Source: Chryseobacterium capnotolerans (GTDB lineage: Bacteria; Bacteroidota; Bacteroidia; Flavobacteriales; Weeksellaceae). From it: a stretch of DNA of 64,000 nucleotides. The notes under the pieces are model-generated. The model did no database searches. It saw only the letters and a list, made by a program, of their open reading frames with translations, and was not told the origin of the DNA. The DNA is taken from contig NZ_CP065589.1 in NCBI RefSeq assembly GCF_021278965.1, positions 3,973,001 to 4,037,000 of the forward strand. The letters run 5' to 3'. A program made the translations under genes and the position numbers. Positions 1 to 7,822 of the stretch are shown here, in pieces (the first letter of the stretch is position 1; the number at the start of each line of letters is the position of its first letter).

Positions 1-1
1 C

Positions 2-217
2 TTAAGATCTCAGGGAACATGGACTATTTCACCTGATGGAAAGACAAGAACACTTGTTGCCTTAGATGCTAATGGGAATGTACTTTTCACCCGTACTGTA
101 AATATTCTTGTACTGAACGAAACTACATTTACCTACAGAATCACCCCAGATGCAGCTAATCCGGCTGTATTTTACGATATCATTCATACAAAGGATTCTC
201 ACAAGGAACCACAGTAG
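2..217 (+). CDS. C-terminal fragment of a conserved protein, possibly DUF4822-like
   Basis: The open frame enters from the left edge and stops at a TAG, with a second stop (TGA) directly after it. About 71 residues are visible. They contain GTWTISPDGKTRTLVAL and TTFTYRITPD, a beta-rich pattern that reminds me of the lipocalin-like DUF4822 family; this is recall, not a search result. A strong terminator follows within 25 bases, so this is the last gene of its transcript. The N-terminus and any signal peptide lie outside the window, so no function is assigned. Confidence 0.55.
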   Translation, partial: LRSQGTWTISPDGKTRTLVALDANGNVLFTRTVNILVLNETTFTYRITPDAANPAVFYDIIHTKDSHKEPQ

Positions 218-241
218 TGATTATTTTTTTTGATAATAAGG

Positions 242-269
242 AAAACCTGCTCAGTGATGGGCAGGTTTT
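242..269 (+). terminator. Rho-independent terminator after the truncated first gene
   Basis: Arms AAAACCTGC and GCAGGTTTT pair perfectly over 9 bp around an 11-base loop. It is followed by AATTGTATT and lies about 25 bases after the first gene's stop codon. Confidence 0.75.
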
Positions 270-331
270 AATTGTATTAGTGACATTCTCATTCTGGTTA
301 AAATATTTGAAAATCATAAAGAAATTCTTTA

Positions 332-1378
332 TTACCAGAACTCTTCCCACCATTTTTTCCAGGTTACATTTCCCAATTGGTCCAGGTCTACTTTTTCTCC
401 TATAATAGGTAAAGTAATTGGCTGATTATTTTCTTCCGCATTTTTAGCAGCAAGCTCTACCGGCTCAAACCATGCATGCTGAGAAAGCTTGAATTTTGAA
501 TGATGAACAGGGATAAAATTTTTAGCTTTTAATTCCTTTACTTCTCCAATAAGCTGATCCGGTAATGTATGAATGTAGGGCCATTTTTCGTTGTACTGCC
601 CACATTCCATAACAGCCAGGTCAAACGGGCCATATTTATTTCCAATTTCGGTAAAATGATTTCCATAACCGCTATCGCCGCCTAAAAACAGATTCTTGGT
701 TGGAGTCTTTAATACAAATGAGGTCCAAAGGGATATATTTCTATTTAATAATCTGCCGGAGAAATGTCTTGCCGGAGTGAGGGTAATTCGGAAACCATCT
801 GCAATATCTATACTTTCCCACCAGTTTTTCTCAATAATCTTTTCCGATTCCCAGCCCCAATATTCAAAATGCTGCCCAGTTCCTAGTCCACAAATTACCT
901 TTTCCACTTTATTTTTTAAAGCCTGTACCGTTTTATAATCCAAATGATCCCAATGATCGTGGGAAATCAATAGAAAATCTATATCCGGCATATGTTCCGG
1001 CTTATAATAATCTGCTCCTTGAAATGCTTTTATAGATCCGGGCATTGGTGAAGCATTTCCACTAAAAACAGGATCTATCAAGAATTTTTTGCCATCAACC
1101 TGTATAAAATAAGAGCTGTGCCCGAACCATACCAAAACATTTTCTTTTGGAGAAAGGTTTTTAAGATCTGTAACCACAAACGGAAGTGCAGATTTGGGTG
1201 AAGTATTTTCTACCTTACACAAACTGTTCAGAAGGGCTTTGGTCATACTTTCTCCTTCTAATAAAGCTGGTGTGATAAGTATATTCTGAAATCTTCCATT
1301 GGCATAATTGGGAAGTGTGCTGAAGTATTCCTTTCTTTTTTCATCAGGAAACTGCCCGAGTTGTTTTACTAAATTCAT
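332..1378 (-). CDS. MBL-fold metal-dependent hydrolase (NAPE-PLD/UlaG-like)
   Basis: This 348-residue protein has a complete metallo-beta-lactamase fold of the NAPE-PLD/RomA type. VWFGHSSYFIQVDGKKFLID lies at 83-102. The metal motif H140-D-H142-W-D144-H145 follows, with H205, D235 (GGDSGYG) and the late H292-H293 pair supplying the remaining ligands. There is no signal peptide, so it is probably cytoplasmic. The substrate cannot be read; relatives cleave phosphodiester bonds in N-acyl-phosphatidylethanolamine or sugar-lactone-like compounds. It starts 12 bases after the upstream antiporter gene on the same strand, so the two are probably co-transcribed. The start is a clear ATG. Confidence 0.85.
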   Translation of the reverse strand: MNLVKQLGQFPDEKRKEYFSTLPNYANGRFQNILITPALLEGESMTKALLNSLCKVENTSPKSALPFVVTDLKNLSPKENVLVWFGHSSYFIQVDGKKFLIDPVFSGNASPMPGSIKAFQGADYYKPEHMPDIDFLLISHDHWDHLDYKTVQALKNKVEKVICGLGTGQHFEYWGWESEKIIEKNWWESIDIADGFRITLTPARHFSGRLLNRNISLWTSFVLKTPTKNLFLGGDSGYGNHFTEIGNKYGPFDLAVMECGQYNEKWPYIHTLPDQLIGEVKELKAKNFIPVHHSKFKLSQHAWFEPVELAAKNAEENNQPITLPIIGEKVDLDQLGNVTWKKWWEEFW

Positions 1379-1390
1379 TTCCTTATTTTT

Positions 1391-2971
1391 TTACATTCTC
1401 AGCCTTTCTTCTTCAAGATCCAGCCTTGTTAAATAATGTCTTATATATTCCTCGTCTATATTCGGATTTCGTCTGTTTTCTTCCCGCAGCCAGATGCGCT
1501 GCTGTTCGAGAGTTTCAAAATAAATCTCTTTGGCATCATCTGATAATTTATGGGTAGAACCTTCTTTATCTTCCTGTTCCCAACGATCCATCAATTTATT
1601 GAAATATTCATTTTCATTTCTTCGCTCTTTATAGTTTTCATCAAGATATCTGAAAGCCACCTTGCGCATTTCTTTTCTCAAATAATGCTCGGATTCTTCC
1701 TCAGACAAATATCCTCCTCCGGTATCTGATAAATTAAGTTTTTTAATCAATGCCGGTAAGGTAAGCCCTTGAATGATAAGGGTAGCCAAAATCACAATAA
1801 AGGTAATGAACAGAATAAGATCACGATGGGGAAAAGGTTGTCCGTTATCCATCACAACAGGAATGGATAAAGCAGCTGCCAGAGAAACTACTCCACGCAT
1901 ACCCGTCCAGCTCATCAATATTGGAGCTTTCATCCCAGGATCTCTATCTGCTACATTAATGAAGTTACGCATAATTAAGGTTACAAAAACAGCTCCAAAA
2001 GAAGCAAAAAAGCGCACCACAATGAGTACAGCTGTAATTAACAACCCATAACCTACCGCGTTGGAAAGACTTATTCCTTCCTTGTCCAGCCCTACCATAA
2101 TTTCCGGAAGATCTAGTCCAATTAATAGAAATACAATCCCGTTAATCAGAAATACAAAACTTTCCCAGACATTGGACCCTTTGAGCCTAGATTCTGAAGT
2201 TCGGAAGATTTCATGTCTTCTGATGGAAAGAAACAATCCGCCGCTTACTACGGCTAAAACTCCGGAAGAGTGAACTTCTTCAGCAGCAATATACATTACA
2301 TAAGGAGCTACCAAACTGAGTATAGCATCCATATTGACATCAGTGGGGAATATTTTCTCAATTTTAAGAAAGATAAAGGCCAATACGACGCCTATCCCTA
2401 ACCCTCCAAATACCATCCATCCAAAATTTACCGCTGCATCCTGCCATATAAACTGTCCGGTTGCTACCGCTACCATTGCAAATCTAAAGATGATAAGAGA
2501 GGAAGCGTCATTGAATAAACTTTCGCCTTCCAAAACAGTAGACAGGTTTTTAGGAACTTTTACAAACTTTAAAATAGCTCCTGCACTCACGGCATCCGGT
2601 GGAGAAACAATCCCGCCCAATACAAAACCTAATGCTAATGAAAATCCGGGAATATAAGAATTGGCCACAAAGGCTACTGATATAGCGGTAAGAAATACTA
2701 CAATAAAAGCAAAGCTGGTAATGATCCGCCTCATTTTCCAGATTTCCTTCCATGAAACGGCAAATGCAGCTTCATACAACAATGGGGGTAAAAAAATGAT
2801 GAATATAAGTTCGGGATCTATTTTTATGGGGGGCAAGCCGGGAATAAAGCTGATCAACAGCCCTGCAATCACCAGTATAATGGGATAAGCTACTTTTAAA
2901 CGATTGGCCAGCATAATAGCCCCAATAATAACAAGAACCAGTCCGAGATAATATATAAAATTCTCCACCAT
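1391..2971 (-). CDS. Na+/H+ antiporter, CPA1 family
   Basis: This inner-membrane exchanger has about a dozen hydrophobic segments and a charged cytoplasmic tail of roughly 110 residues. Family signatures are LPPLLYEAAFA, GIVSPPDAVSAGA, GESLFNDASSLI (the ion-binding ND pair) and SWTGMRGVVSLAAALSIP, all typical of NhaP/NHE-type CPA1 proteins. It exchanges cytoplasmic Na+ (or K+) for H+ in pH and salt homeostasis. An in-frame TTG lies four codons upstream at 2983, but the ATG at 2971 begins MVENFIYYLG, directly at the first membrane helix, and is preferred. The MBL hydrolase gene follows 12 bases downstream. The product is about 526 residues, normal for the family. Confidence 0.9.
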   Translation of the reverse strand: MVENFIYYLGLVLVIIGAIMLANRLKVAYPIILVIAGLLISFIPGLPPIKIDPELIFIIFLPPLLYEAAFAVSWKEIWKMRRIITSFAFIVVFLTAISVAFVANSYIPGFSLALGFVLGGIVSPPDAVSAGAILKFVKVPKNLSTVLEGESLFNDASSLIIFRFAMVAVATGQFIWQDAAVNFGWMVFGGLGIGVVLAFIFLKIEKIFPTDVNMDAILSLVAPYVMYIAAEEVHSSGVLAVVSGGLFLSIRRHEIFRTSESRLKGSNVWESFVFLINGIVFLLIGLDLPEIMVGLDKEGISLSNAVGYGLLITAVLIVVRFFASFGAVFVTLIMRNFINVADRDPGMKAPILMSWTGMRGVVSLAAALSIPVVMDNGQPFPHRDLILFITFIVILATLIIQGLTLPALIKKLNLSDTGGGYLSEEESEHYLRKEMRKVAFRYLDENYKERRNENEYFNKLMDRWEQEDKEGSTHKLSDDAKEIYFETLEQQRIWLREENRRNPNIDEEYIRHYLTRLDLEEERLRM

Positions 2972-3097
2972 TTGCTTTTTCAATTAATTGTGTGGATCTA
3001 ATTTATATATTTTTTGAGAAATATGATTGTTTTTTTAATTGGTTTTCGATTTTAAAATCAATACTGCCACACAAAAGCATAGCAGTATTTTATGTTT

Positions 3098-4021
3098 TTA
3101 TATTAATTTCTCTTGAAAGAAAGGTGCTAATTGACTTACCGCTTCATTCACATAGTTTTCTCTGTCATATAAAGACATATGATTGGCTCCTTGAATGATA
3201 TATTTTCTCTTATCACCAGAAGCAGCACGCTCAAGCAGATCATCACTCATCCATGCACTGCCTGCAGCACTTCCTACTATAGCTAAAAGAGGTTGTGTAA
3301 AGAATGCTTCTGCTTTATTATAAGCATCATAAGAAATGATCTGCGAAAGGCTTCGTGCTGTAGCAAAACCTGGTGCTGTAGGATATTGACAACGATCTGT
3401 ATGGTAATATTCCCAAGCTTCTCTCAATTCTTCATTTGGTGCATCCTCTTCTCTCATTGGGGCTAAAGGAATAGTCTGGATTTCTGTGTTCCCTGTATCA
3501 GCTGTTCTTGCATTAGAACCTGCTAGTAAAAAAGGTAATGCATCGGCATCTTTTACATTGTTTTCCCATCCGTTTCTGAACATGGATCCGATGTTTACAG
3601 CACTCACCATTCCCACAGCCTTAATTCTATGATCGTTGATAGCTGCATTAGCTGTATATCCTGCTCCTGCACAAATTCCCATAGCTCCGATCTTATCAGC
3701 ATCTACATAAGATAAGGTTGTAAGGTAATCAATTACTGCACTTATGTCTTCTGTTCTGATATAAGGATTTTCCAATTGGCGTGGTTCTCCTGTACTTTCT
3801 CCCTGATAAGAAGCATCATATGCAATTGTTATCAATCCATATCCAGCTAATCTTTTAGCATATAAGCCTGCGGTCTGCTCTTTTACTCCGCCCCCCGGAT
3901 GGGACACTATGACTGCTGGATATTTTTTGTTATGATCAAACTCTTCAGGGAAATTAATGACGGCTGATAGGATAATTTCCTGGGCGTTTGTGTTTTTAAT
4001 ACTGATTTTTTCCTGTGACAT
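3098..4021 (-). CDS. Alpha/beta hydrolase, dienelactone-hydrolase-like (YcjY type)
   Basis: The 307-residue protein has an alpha/beta-hydrolase fold without a signal peptide. SHPGGGVKEQ at 40-49 forms the oxyanion-hole region. The nucleophile elbow GICAG (115-119) has a cysteine at 117 where most hydrolases carry serine, as in dienelactone hydrolases. GANHMSLYD near residue 280 supplies the catalytic histidine. Members act on small esters or lactones; the substrate is unknown here. An AraC-family regulator lies upstream on the same strand and may control it. A TACCTTTG -7 box sits about 105 bases before the ATG. Confidence 0.8.
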   Translation of the reverse strand: MSQEKISIKNTNAQEIILSAVINFPEEFDHNKKYPAVIVSHPGGGVKEQTAGLYAKRLAGYGLITIAYDASYQGESTGEPRQLENPYIRTEDISAVIDYLTTLSYVDADKIGAMGICAGAGYTANAAINDHRIKAVGMVSAVNIGSMFRNGWENNVKDADALPFLLAGSNARTADTGNTEIQTIPLAPMREEDAPNEELREAWEYYHTDRCQYPTAPGFATARSLSQIISYDAYNKAEAFFTQPLLAIVGSAAGSAWMSDDLLERAASGDKRKYIIQGANHMSLYDRENYVNEAVSQLAPFFQEKLI

Positions 4022-4124
4022 GATTTTATATTTTTTTTGTTACTTTTTTAAAAAGAAGCCGGATGAAGTAACATTTTATTTTTAACTTCTTTTTCCCGGA
4101 TATTCTTCTTTTATTTTGACAAAT

Positions 4125-4132
4125 CAAAGGTA
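4125..4132 (-). promoter_or_regulatory. Putative -7 box for the alpha/beta hydrolase gene
   Basis: Read on the minus strand this is TACCTTTG, an exact match to the Bacteroidota -7 consensus TAnnTTTG. An imperfect inverted repeat at 4143-4158 (CTCCCTTGGAAAGGAG, 12 of 16 positions symmetric) lies just upstream, where a regulator could bind. No clear -33 box is visible. Confidence 0.4.
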
Positions 4133-4512
4133 GCAAGGCATGCTCCCTTGGAAAGGAGACACATTACCTGAAAACAGATACATTTTACTTTTTGTATTTT
4201 ACTGATTCTATTGTAATTTTTAGCGAAAGCCAGATGATGTTTTTGGGTATTTTTCAGAACTGCTAAAGTTTCATCTCTCGCAGATTTCGCAGATGACTTC
4301 GGATATGAAAATCATAAATTTTCAAAAATTTCTGTGTACTTTTTGTACTCAAAGCTTTTAACTTAAAATCGCTTAAGTGTTTAATTTTTTGCGACTTTTG
4401 TGGTTAGTCACAATCCTTATTAGATTGCAGAATTTTATTTCCCAAAGATTGCTCAGATTTAGACAGATGTTTTTTAATATTACTCATCATTTATTACTCA
4501 TTACTTATATAT

Positions 4513-4617
4513 TAGCCCGGATAGTAACGGTTACCCCGCAGCCAAACTGGAAAGTTGGGGAGGTAAGCATGGGATGTGCTGGCGCGAGGAGTATGAGTGC
4601 ATAGCCGGAAAAGCTTC
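4513..4617 (+). ncRNA. Candidate structured RNA or intergenic element
   Basis: The block is G+C-richer than its surroundings. It can close on itself: AGC 4514-4516 with GCT 4613-4615, and CCGG 4517-4520 with CCGG 4605-4608, leaving an AAAA bulge at 4609-4612. The wording AGCCCGGATAGTAACGG at the start and GAGGAGTATGAGTGCATAGC near the end resembles a conserved intergenic element I recall from many Flavobacteriia, possibly the Flavo-1 RNA motif. Family identity is recall only and should be treated as uncertain. Confidence 0.4.
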
Positions 4618-4672
4618 TGAAAAAGTAAAAGACAACTCGCTGAGCTGCCTTTTATTATATTGTTGAAACTGT

Positions 4673-5539
4673 TTACTGATTCCTGAAAACTTTTGGGGAA
4701 AGTCCTGTTTTCTTGCGAAAGAATCTTGCAAAATAGTTAGGATAGTCGAACCCAAGGCTGTAAGATATTTCACTTACGGAAAGACTTGTATTCTTGAGTT
4801 TATCTTTTGCCAGCTTTACAACGTAATCATGAATATGATCCAATGGTGATTTGCCTGTAAAGTGCTTGATGAGATCACCGAAATAATTGGGAGAAAGGTT
4901 ACTTTTCTGTGCAAAATAGGCTACAGAAGGCAAGCCGGCAAGAGTTTCATTGTCTATGAAATAATGATCCAGATTTTTGTAAAATTCATCGATTACCCTG
5001 TGATAAATCTCACTTCGGGTATCAAACTGACGGTCATAAAAATCTTTAACGTAAGTAAGAATCAGGTTGGCATAAGAGATGATAACCTTTTTTGAATAAT
5101 ATTCTTTCTGAAATTCGTGGTTTGCTTTTATAAAGAGATCCCACAAAATACTTTCTTCTTCTTTAGTGAGGAAAAGAGCTTCATGATTGTTATAATGTAC
5201 AAAGCTATAATCTTTGGCATATTTCTCAAGATATTTAGCCCCCATCATAATACACAAACCTGAAAATGGTGGTGCAATCTCCCACTCAAGCGTATTTTGC
5301 GGGCAATCCACATACATATAAGATGAATCTGACTGATCTTCCAGAAGCTGACGACTAACAAACTTAACTTCCATCGGTGGTTTGATAGCCAAAAGATAAA
5401 AATCAATAGTTACCGGCTCAGATTTTAGCCTGATATCATTCTGCTTTTCAAAATCTACGATGTGAAGATCATCACTTTTCAGACTGCCAACATTCAGGTA
5501 TTGACAGAATTCGGGTATATTTAATATTTTTATACTCAT
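4673..5539 (-). CDS. AraC-family transcriptional regulator
   Basis: The 288-residue protein has a ligand-sensing N-terminal part of about 185 residues and a C-terminal double helix-turn-helix. The latter shows SVAYFAQKSNLSPNYFGDLI for the first helix pair and SVSEISYSLGFDYPNYFARF for the second, ending in the usual KKTGLSPKVFR. It should bind DNA and switch nearby genes in response to a small molecule. The alpha/beta hydrolase 650 bases downstream on the same strand is the closest candidate target. A TTG at 5554 is in frame, but the ATG at 5539 (MSIKILNIPEF) is the more likely start. Confidence 0.87.
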   Translation of the reverse strand: MSIKILNIPEFCQYLNVGSLKSDDLHIVDFEKQNDIRLKSEPVTIDFYLLAIKPPMEVKFVSRQLLEDQSDSSYMYVDCPQNTLEWEIAPPFSGLCIMMGAKYLEKYAKDYSFVHYNNHEALFLTKEEESILWDLFIKANHEFQKEYYSKKVIISYANLILTYVKDFYDRQFDTRSEIYHRVIDEFYKNLDHYFIDNETLAGLPSVAYFAQKSNLSPNYFGDLIKHFTGKSPLDHIHDYVVKLAKDKLKNTSLSVSEISYSLGFDYPNYFARFFRKKTGLSPKVFRNQ

Positions 5540-5829
5540 TGTACAGTCTTTCAATAATGGGTAAAATTAAATATTTTGAACAGTATCCTTATGATACATA
5601 TTCAGGAAAAACGGATACATTTTCCGGTTTATCTTTCTATATTTTTACAACCAAGAAAATATTAATCGGACAAGTGATTAACCAGCTAGGTTGGGAGACT
5701 AATGGTACAAACTCTTTTCTAAAATTCTCTTGCATCTGTTCAAGATATGACAAAAAATGAACATATAAAAAGCTCCAGTGTTATCTGAAGCTCTGTACAA
5801 AATTGAAAATAAGATCTATTCTTAAAAAA
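5540..5829. other. Intergenic region between the AraC regulator and the phosphatase
   Basis: I see no real gene. A 73-codon plus-strand frame at 5539-5760 has no recognisable family features. The only supported element is the terminator of the phosphatase gene at 5767-5792. Confidence 0.5.
5767..5792 (-). terminator. Terminator of the PhoD-type phosphatase gene
   Basis: AGCTCCAG (5771-5778) pairs with CTGAAGCT (5785-5792) with one mismatch around a 6-base loop. On the minus strand the hairpin is followed by TTTTATATGT. Confidence 0.6.
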
Positions 5830-7584
5830 CTATGAAATTGTATATTTTTTTTCTGTAGAAACATTATAAATATCAGAAGTCACATTATCTACAAACCTCC
5901 ATTCTGCGTCAGAACTTCCGGTAGTAAATTTCACATGCAGATAGCCTCTTTTATAAAGGTTGGCATACTCCAGATCATCAATCAGTGAAGAAAATGCCTG
6001 AGCCAGAGCAATCGCTTGGGTAGGATCTGAGGTAATCCCAAGATAACCTTCAAGTCCTGGCGAAGAAACAGAGCTGCAGGCTAACTCGGTTCCTATAAAT
6101 TTCCCTTGTGCATTGGTAAGCTTTCCCAACCATGCATTATGGGTATCTCCTGCCAGCACAACAATTTTTTTATCGGCAAGGATAGAATACAATTGCTCTC
6201 TTTCTATGAAGTATCCGTCCCAGGCATCCAGATTATAAGGTAATGTAGTGGTTATTCTTGCTATTTCCTGTGGAGTAAGGGTGGGGTCCTGAGCTTTGTA
6301 TCTTCCTTTTATGACGACCAACTGTCCAATGGTATTCTGAAGGGCCTGCATTGTTGCTGGCTGGGCACTTCCATGGTTTTTTATTTCTGCTAAAATCTGG
6401 TTCAATAGCATTAATAGTTCTGCTGGGACCATCATTTTGGTCATTAAGATCTGTTGTCCCAAAACCTTCCATTTAGCGGCATCAGTATTGATCTGTGAGC
6501 CTAGCCACGACATCTGTTCGCTTCCGATCAGTTTTCTGTTGGGATCTAAAAAGTCTGCTTTAAACTTTCCCTGATCAAAATTTCCGGTATTATCCAGATA
6601 ATCTGAATACTCCAATTGTTTATCTCTTGCAATCACTCTTGTATCCATCATATAAAGAGATACAATATTTCCGAAATTGAAACTTCTGTAAATTCGAAGA
6701 TCTTTTCCCGTTTTGAGAGGAATATATTCGCTGTAAGCCTGGAATGCAGCTTTTTTTCTTGCCTCAAAACTCCCTTCATCCGGTTGATGATTTTCTGCTC
6801 CGGATTTATAGGTATCATTGGCAAATTCATGGTCATCCCATACACAGATAAAAGGTTTTTTCTGATGAGCCAATTGAAGATTTTTATCTCCTCTGTACTG
6901 TCTGTATCGTTCTCTGTAATCGTTAAGATTCAGGATTTCTTTAGCAGGTTTATGTGCTCTTCCTAACGAGTTGGTATAAGGGTTGGTTCCATATTGTCCC
7001 GGTGCATATTCATAAATATAATCTCCAAGATGCACAACAACATCTGCTTCAGATTTGGCAACCGCTCCATATACATTGAAAAGTCCCGCCGGAAAATTAG
7101 AACATGATACTACCGCCATCTTCACATCGTTCACGGTATCTGTTTTAGATGGTAATGTAATGGTTTCTCCTGTTACACTAACCTCTTTAGTTTTAAGATT
7201 ATAAAATCTATAATAATATTGAGTATTGGACGGAATATTCTGTACATCTACGGCTACTGTAAAGTCATTAGCAATTGAAGCACTAGCTTTACCACTTCTC
7301 AAAACTTCAGAAAAATTGCTATTTCTGCTTATTTCCCAGGTAATTTCTGCATCAGCTCCTCCAGAATATCTTGTCCATATAATAACTCCAGCGGCTGTGG
7401 GATCAAAACTGGCTACTCCGGTATCAAAACCTGCATTTTTAAGATCATCAGGAGCTTTTCCATTGTCAGTAAAATCATCATCACTACAGCTTATAATCAG
7501 AGGAGCAATAAAGAGTCCTCCGGCTGCTAAGAGTGAATTCTTAAGAAACCTTCTTCTGTTAAGTTGGTTGTTATTTTCCATCAT
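5830..7584 (-). CDS. PhoD-like alkaline phosphatase/phosphodiesterase, Tat-exported lipoprotein
   Basis: The N-terminus carries a twin-arginine signal (LNRRRFLKNSLLAAGG) followed by a lipobox-like IISC, so the protein is probably exported folded and lipid-anchored. The mature part has a PhoD N-terminal beta domain (about 45-145) and a metallophosphatase core. Core motifs are VVSCSNFPAGLFNVYG, VHLGDYIYEYA, VWDDHEFANDT and VLAGDTHNAWLG, the expected metal-ligand blocks. Members hydrolyse phosphomono- or diesters outside the cytoplasm. The in-frame TTG at 7599 was passed over for ATG 7584; a second ATG follows immediately at 7581. The length of about 584 residues is slightly above typical PhoD. 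Confidence 0.88.
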   Translation of the reverse strand: MMENNNQLNRRRFLKNSLLAAGGLFIAPLIISCSDDDFTDNGKAPDDLKNAGFDTGVASFDPTAAGVIIWTRYSGGADAEITWEISRNSNFSEVLRSGKASASIANDFTVAVDVQNIPSNTQYYYRFYNLKTKEVSVTGETITLPSKTDTVNDVKMAVVSCSNFPAGLFNVYGAVAKSEADVVVHLGDYIYEYAPGQYGTNPYTNSLGRAHKPAKEILNLNDYRERYRQYRGDKNLQLAHQKKPFICVWDDHEFANDTYKSGAENHQPDEGSFEARKKAAFQAYSEYIPLKTGKDLRIYRSFNFGNIVSLYMMDTRVIARDKQLEYSDYLDNTGNFDQGKFKADFLDPNRKLIGSEQMSWLGSQINTDAAKWKVLGQQILMTKMMVPAELLMLLNQILAEIKNHGSAQPATMQALQNTIGQLVVIKGRYKAQDPTLTPQEIARITTTLPYNLDAWDGYFIEREQLYSILADKKIVVLAGDTHNAWLGKLTNAQGKFIGTELACSSVSSPGLEGYLGITSDPTQAIALAQAFSSLIDDLEYANLYKRGYLHVKFTTGSSDAEWRFVDNVTSDIYNVSTEKKYTIS

Positions 7585-7659
7585 TACTTTTTTCTGCAAA
7601 ACAACAGGATCTGCAGAAAAAAGCTGTTAACTGAGTTTTAATTATTCTTTACGCTTTTT

Positions 7660-7675
7660 TTAAACATATGTTTAA
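7660..7675. promoter_or_regulatory. 16-bp perfect palindrome between divergent genes, possible operator
   Basis: TTAAACATATGTTTAA is a perfect dyad of 16 bp in the 238-base gap between the phosphatase gene and the divergent T9SS protein gene, 76 bases upstream of the phosphatase start. It could be a dimeric regulator site, but AT-rich palindromes also arise by chance. Confidence 0.3.
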
Positions 7676-7794
7676 CATGATATTCTCTGAAATTATTAAA
7701 TGTTGGAAGGAGTAATTTGCTATACCAACCTTCAATAAAATGGAAATCAAAATATTATACATATAAAAAATTCTTTAGTTTAAGGATATAAAAC

Positions 7795-7802
7795 TATTTT
7801 TG
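7795..7802 (+). promoter_or_regulatory. Putative -7 box for the delta-60 repeat gene
   Basis: TATTTTTG matches TAnnTTTG exactly and lies 20 bases before the ATG at 7823. No convincing -33 TTTG is visible. Confidence 0.45.
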
Positions 7803-7822
7803 TAAAAACTAATAATTTAATT

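Larger units (their letters stand above)
4022..4672. other. 650-base intergenic region without a protein gene
   Basis: No convincing reading frame is present. The region holds the hydrolase promoter (4125-4132), a stretch with CGCAGATTTCGCAGAT-type wording near 4275-4295 that recurs at 57285-57340, and a candidate structured RNA at 4513-4617. The AT-rich middle looks like decayed non-coding sequence. Confidence 0.5.

Noticed and set aside
5539..5760. 73-codon plus-strand frame beside the AraC gene
   Set aside because: No family features, low-complexity AT-rich composition, and it overlaps the regulator's start region on the other strand.
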